From Symsagittifera roscoffensis (lineage: Eukaryota > Xenacoelomorpha > Acoela > Convolutidae), in contig NC_087062.1 in the NCBI RefSeq assembly GCF_963678635.1, forward strand, positions 54,324,473 through 54,384,472: a stretch of 60,000 nt of DNA, given 5' to 3'. The translations under genes and the position numbers were made by a program. The notes below the pieces were generated by a model that saw only the letters and a list, made by a program, of their open reading frames with translations, was not told where the DNA came from and did not search any database. Of the stretch, positions 58,601 through 60,000 are shown in pieces (position 1 is the stretch's first letter; every line of letters begins with the position of its first letter).

Positions 58601-60000
58601 ACAGCTTCGCAAACAAAAGCGAGAAAGCGACAAAAGATTCGGCAGCTTTAATGACACCAAAACACAAATTCTCAATGTAATAATTTGGAATATAATAAAC
58701 TAAAAGGCTATCGCACAAAATGTGCATATAAAAAATTAGAAACTGTAGAGCCAATTTTTGTATAAATTATGCATTTCGAAAATTTCGCAAGACATACTGA
58801 GTTGGAAAATTTCTGAAAAAGACTATGAATTATTGTAGTGCTGTATCTAAAAAAAATTCCCTAAAAAAGTGGTATTTTATCAGCGACTTACAGTGGAAAA
58901 ATGTTGTATCGTACAATCACACCACGCTTTACTTGTGTAAAAAGCTGCTTTAATGAGAAAATTTCCAATTCCAAAAAGCGGTTCAATTGAAAATACATGT
59001 GAGGCAAGACAAAAATTGTGTCTAGATAAGAACACCAAAAAGGTTTAAAGCCATTTTTATTCGAAAAAACTATCCTAAATAAACAGAAAACTTGAATATT
59101 CATTCGGATTGGCTGTGTTGATTGCTGAGAAGAAATGTTTTCAGGTTTTGAAATGAGAAGAATGTTTGAGAATGGTTGAGATAAGGTTTAGATTTTTATT
59201 GAAGAACAAAGAGGCAGCTCTTGGGACGATACGCGAGTGTAAACAGTGGACGAAACAAACTTATCACTCTTAACCCACTTCTTAACGTCATTACTGGGCT
59301 ATTTCTCTTTCCATTGTATACCTTTAGGGTTAAAACAAACTATGATTTGTTATTAATGAGCAATCAACAATGCAATCAATGGGTGTTTTCGCACTTATCG
59401 ACACGCTGGCTGTCTAGTTGTAAACCTTTTCAGCCCTGTTGACCTTAAATTGAAGAGAAGCTTTTTGTAATCGATACCTACCAGTTACAGTAAGTAGTAA
59501 TCTAACGAACTATATGCTGACTAGTACTGTCAACTTGAGCCAACAACTCAAGCTAACTTCATCAAATCTATTTCAAAACTCGTAGCCTTTCGGTGCTATT
59601 TTCTTCTCCTTTTTTGTTTTCTATCGTTCTGTATTCCAATTGGTTCGATTAATTTTAATCAGAGCAGCCTAGTTTCAGGGTCAACAGTACTATAACTTGT
59701 AACTGTTTAAGTAGTTCAATTGCCATTAGCCCAAATTGCCCCGACGTTCGCCTCCTGACACGATTGACCCCGCCCGGCACATGTTGTTTGTTTGGGCCCA
59801 AGCTAGTGAAGTCATCAGAAAAGCGGAGCTAAAAGGGAGAACTGGGCATGAAATTACTTGAACGACAAACAACTCTGCTCTCAATTAGACCCCATTGTGA
59901 GTTGTCTTGTCTTCGCCTAAGTCACTTGTGAGATAACCCTAATTGGAATCGGCCTAGAAAAGTATCAAATGTGAGAGGCACTGCTGACCCTAATCACTTC

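Larger units (their letters stand above)
43421..60000. other. Region upstream of inversin, no supported gene
   Basis: AT-rich with SINE-like, MITE and dispersed repeats. A non-repeated open stretch at 46148-46342 (+) starts with a hydrophobic segment (LMLSVIIVFVCLLMSM) but has no other support. 52150-53890 and 56000-57850 show nothing. At 59740-59830 there is a GC-richer unique patch that might be regulatory or flank a neighbouring gene. Confidence 0.4.

Noticed and set aside
1-60000. A CRISPR array, prokaryotic operon or phage system
   Set aside because: Direct repeats here lack unique equal-length spacers, and genes are spliceosomal with conserved animal protein content.

Overview
The window is nuclear DNA of an animal. 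It is AT-rich and dense in introns and repeats, with spliceosomal GT-AG exons separated by kilobases of repeat-derived sequence. No prokaryotic operon, CRISPR array or intact rRNA is visible. A conserved cilium gene (inversin), BEL/Pao retroelement debris, tRNA-derived SINEs and several MITE families fit an invertebrate metazoan. I cannot fix the phylum from sequence alone.

Main gene. A minus-strand inversin (INVS/NPHP2-like) gene runs from a start codon at 43280 leftwards to at least 8312. Nine coding exons join in phase (2046 nt, 682 codons). They encode a Ser/His-rich N-terminus, the whole ankyrin-repeat array and the first residues of the IQ motif. The rest of the gene (IQ region and C-terminal half) must lie left of the window or in intron sequence where I could not recognise it.

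Nested gene. On the plus strand a second gene (31101-36565, 5' end not found) has at least its last six exons inside the 11.7 kb inversin intron between exons 6 and 7. It encodes a protein with about three membrane segments followed by an acidic, coiled-coil C-terminus that I do not recognise. One of its introns appears to be GC-AG. One internal exon can also be read through to its own stop codon and AATAAA.

Mobile and repeated DNA. Two decayed BEL/Pao fragments lie in inversin introns 7 and 6 (about 22440-24760 and 27222-29010); neither shows a reverse transcriptase. Other families are: (a) hAT-like MITEs with CAGGGGCGGAT ends and 8-bp target duplications, one abutting an inversin splice donor; (b) MITEs with GGCTCTTTTCC ends; (c) MITEs with GATCAAGTTAACATCC-like ends, one carrying a large (CCAT)n tract; (d) GACGAC-ended MITEs; (e) tRNA-derived SINEs of at least four types; (f) a ~300-bp-arm inverted pair of tRNA-like SINEs; (g) a ~1.4 kb degenerate satellite in inversin intron 8; and several longer unclassified dispersed repeats.

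Right third. From 43.3 to 60 kb I see no supported gene. It holds repeats, a G-rich/C-rich strand-asymmetric region at 51.5-52.1 kb, and one small Cys-rich exon-like segment at 50172-50267 with a decayed paralogous copy at 44930-45000.
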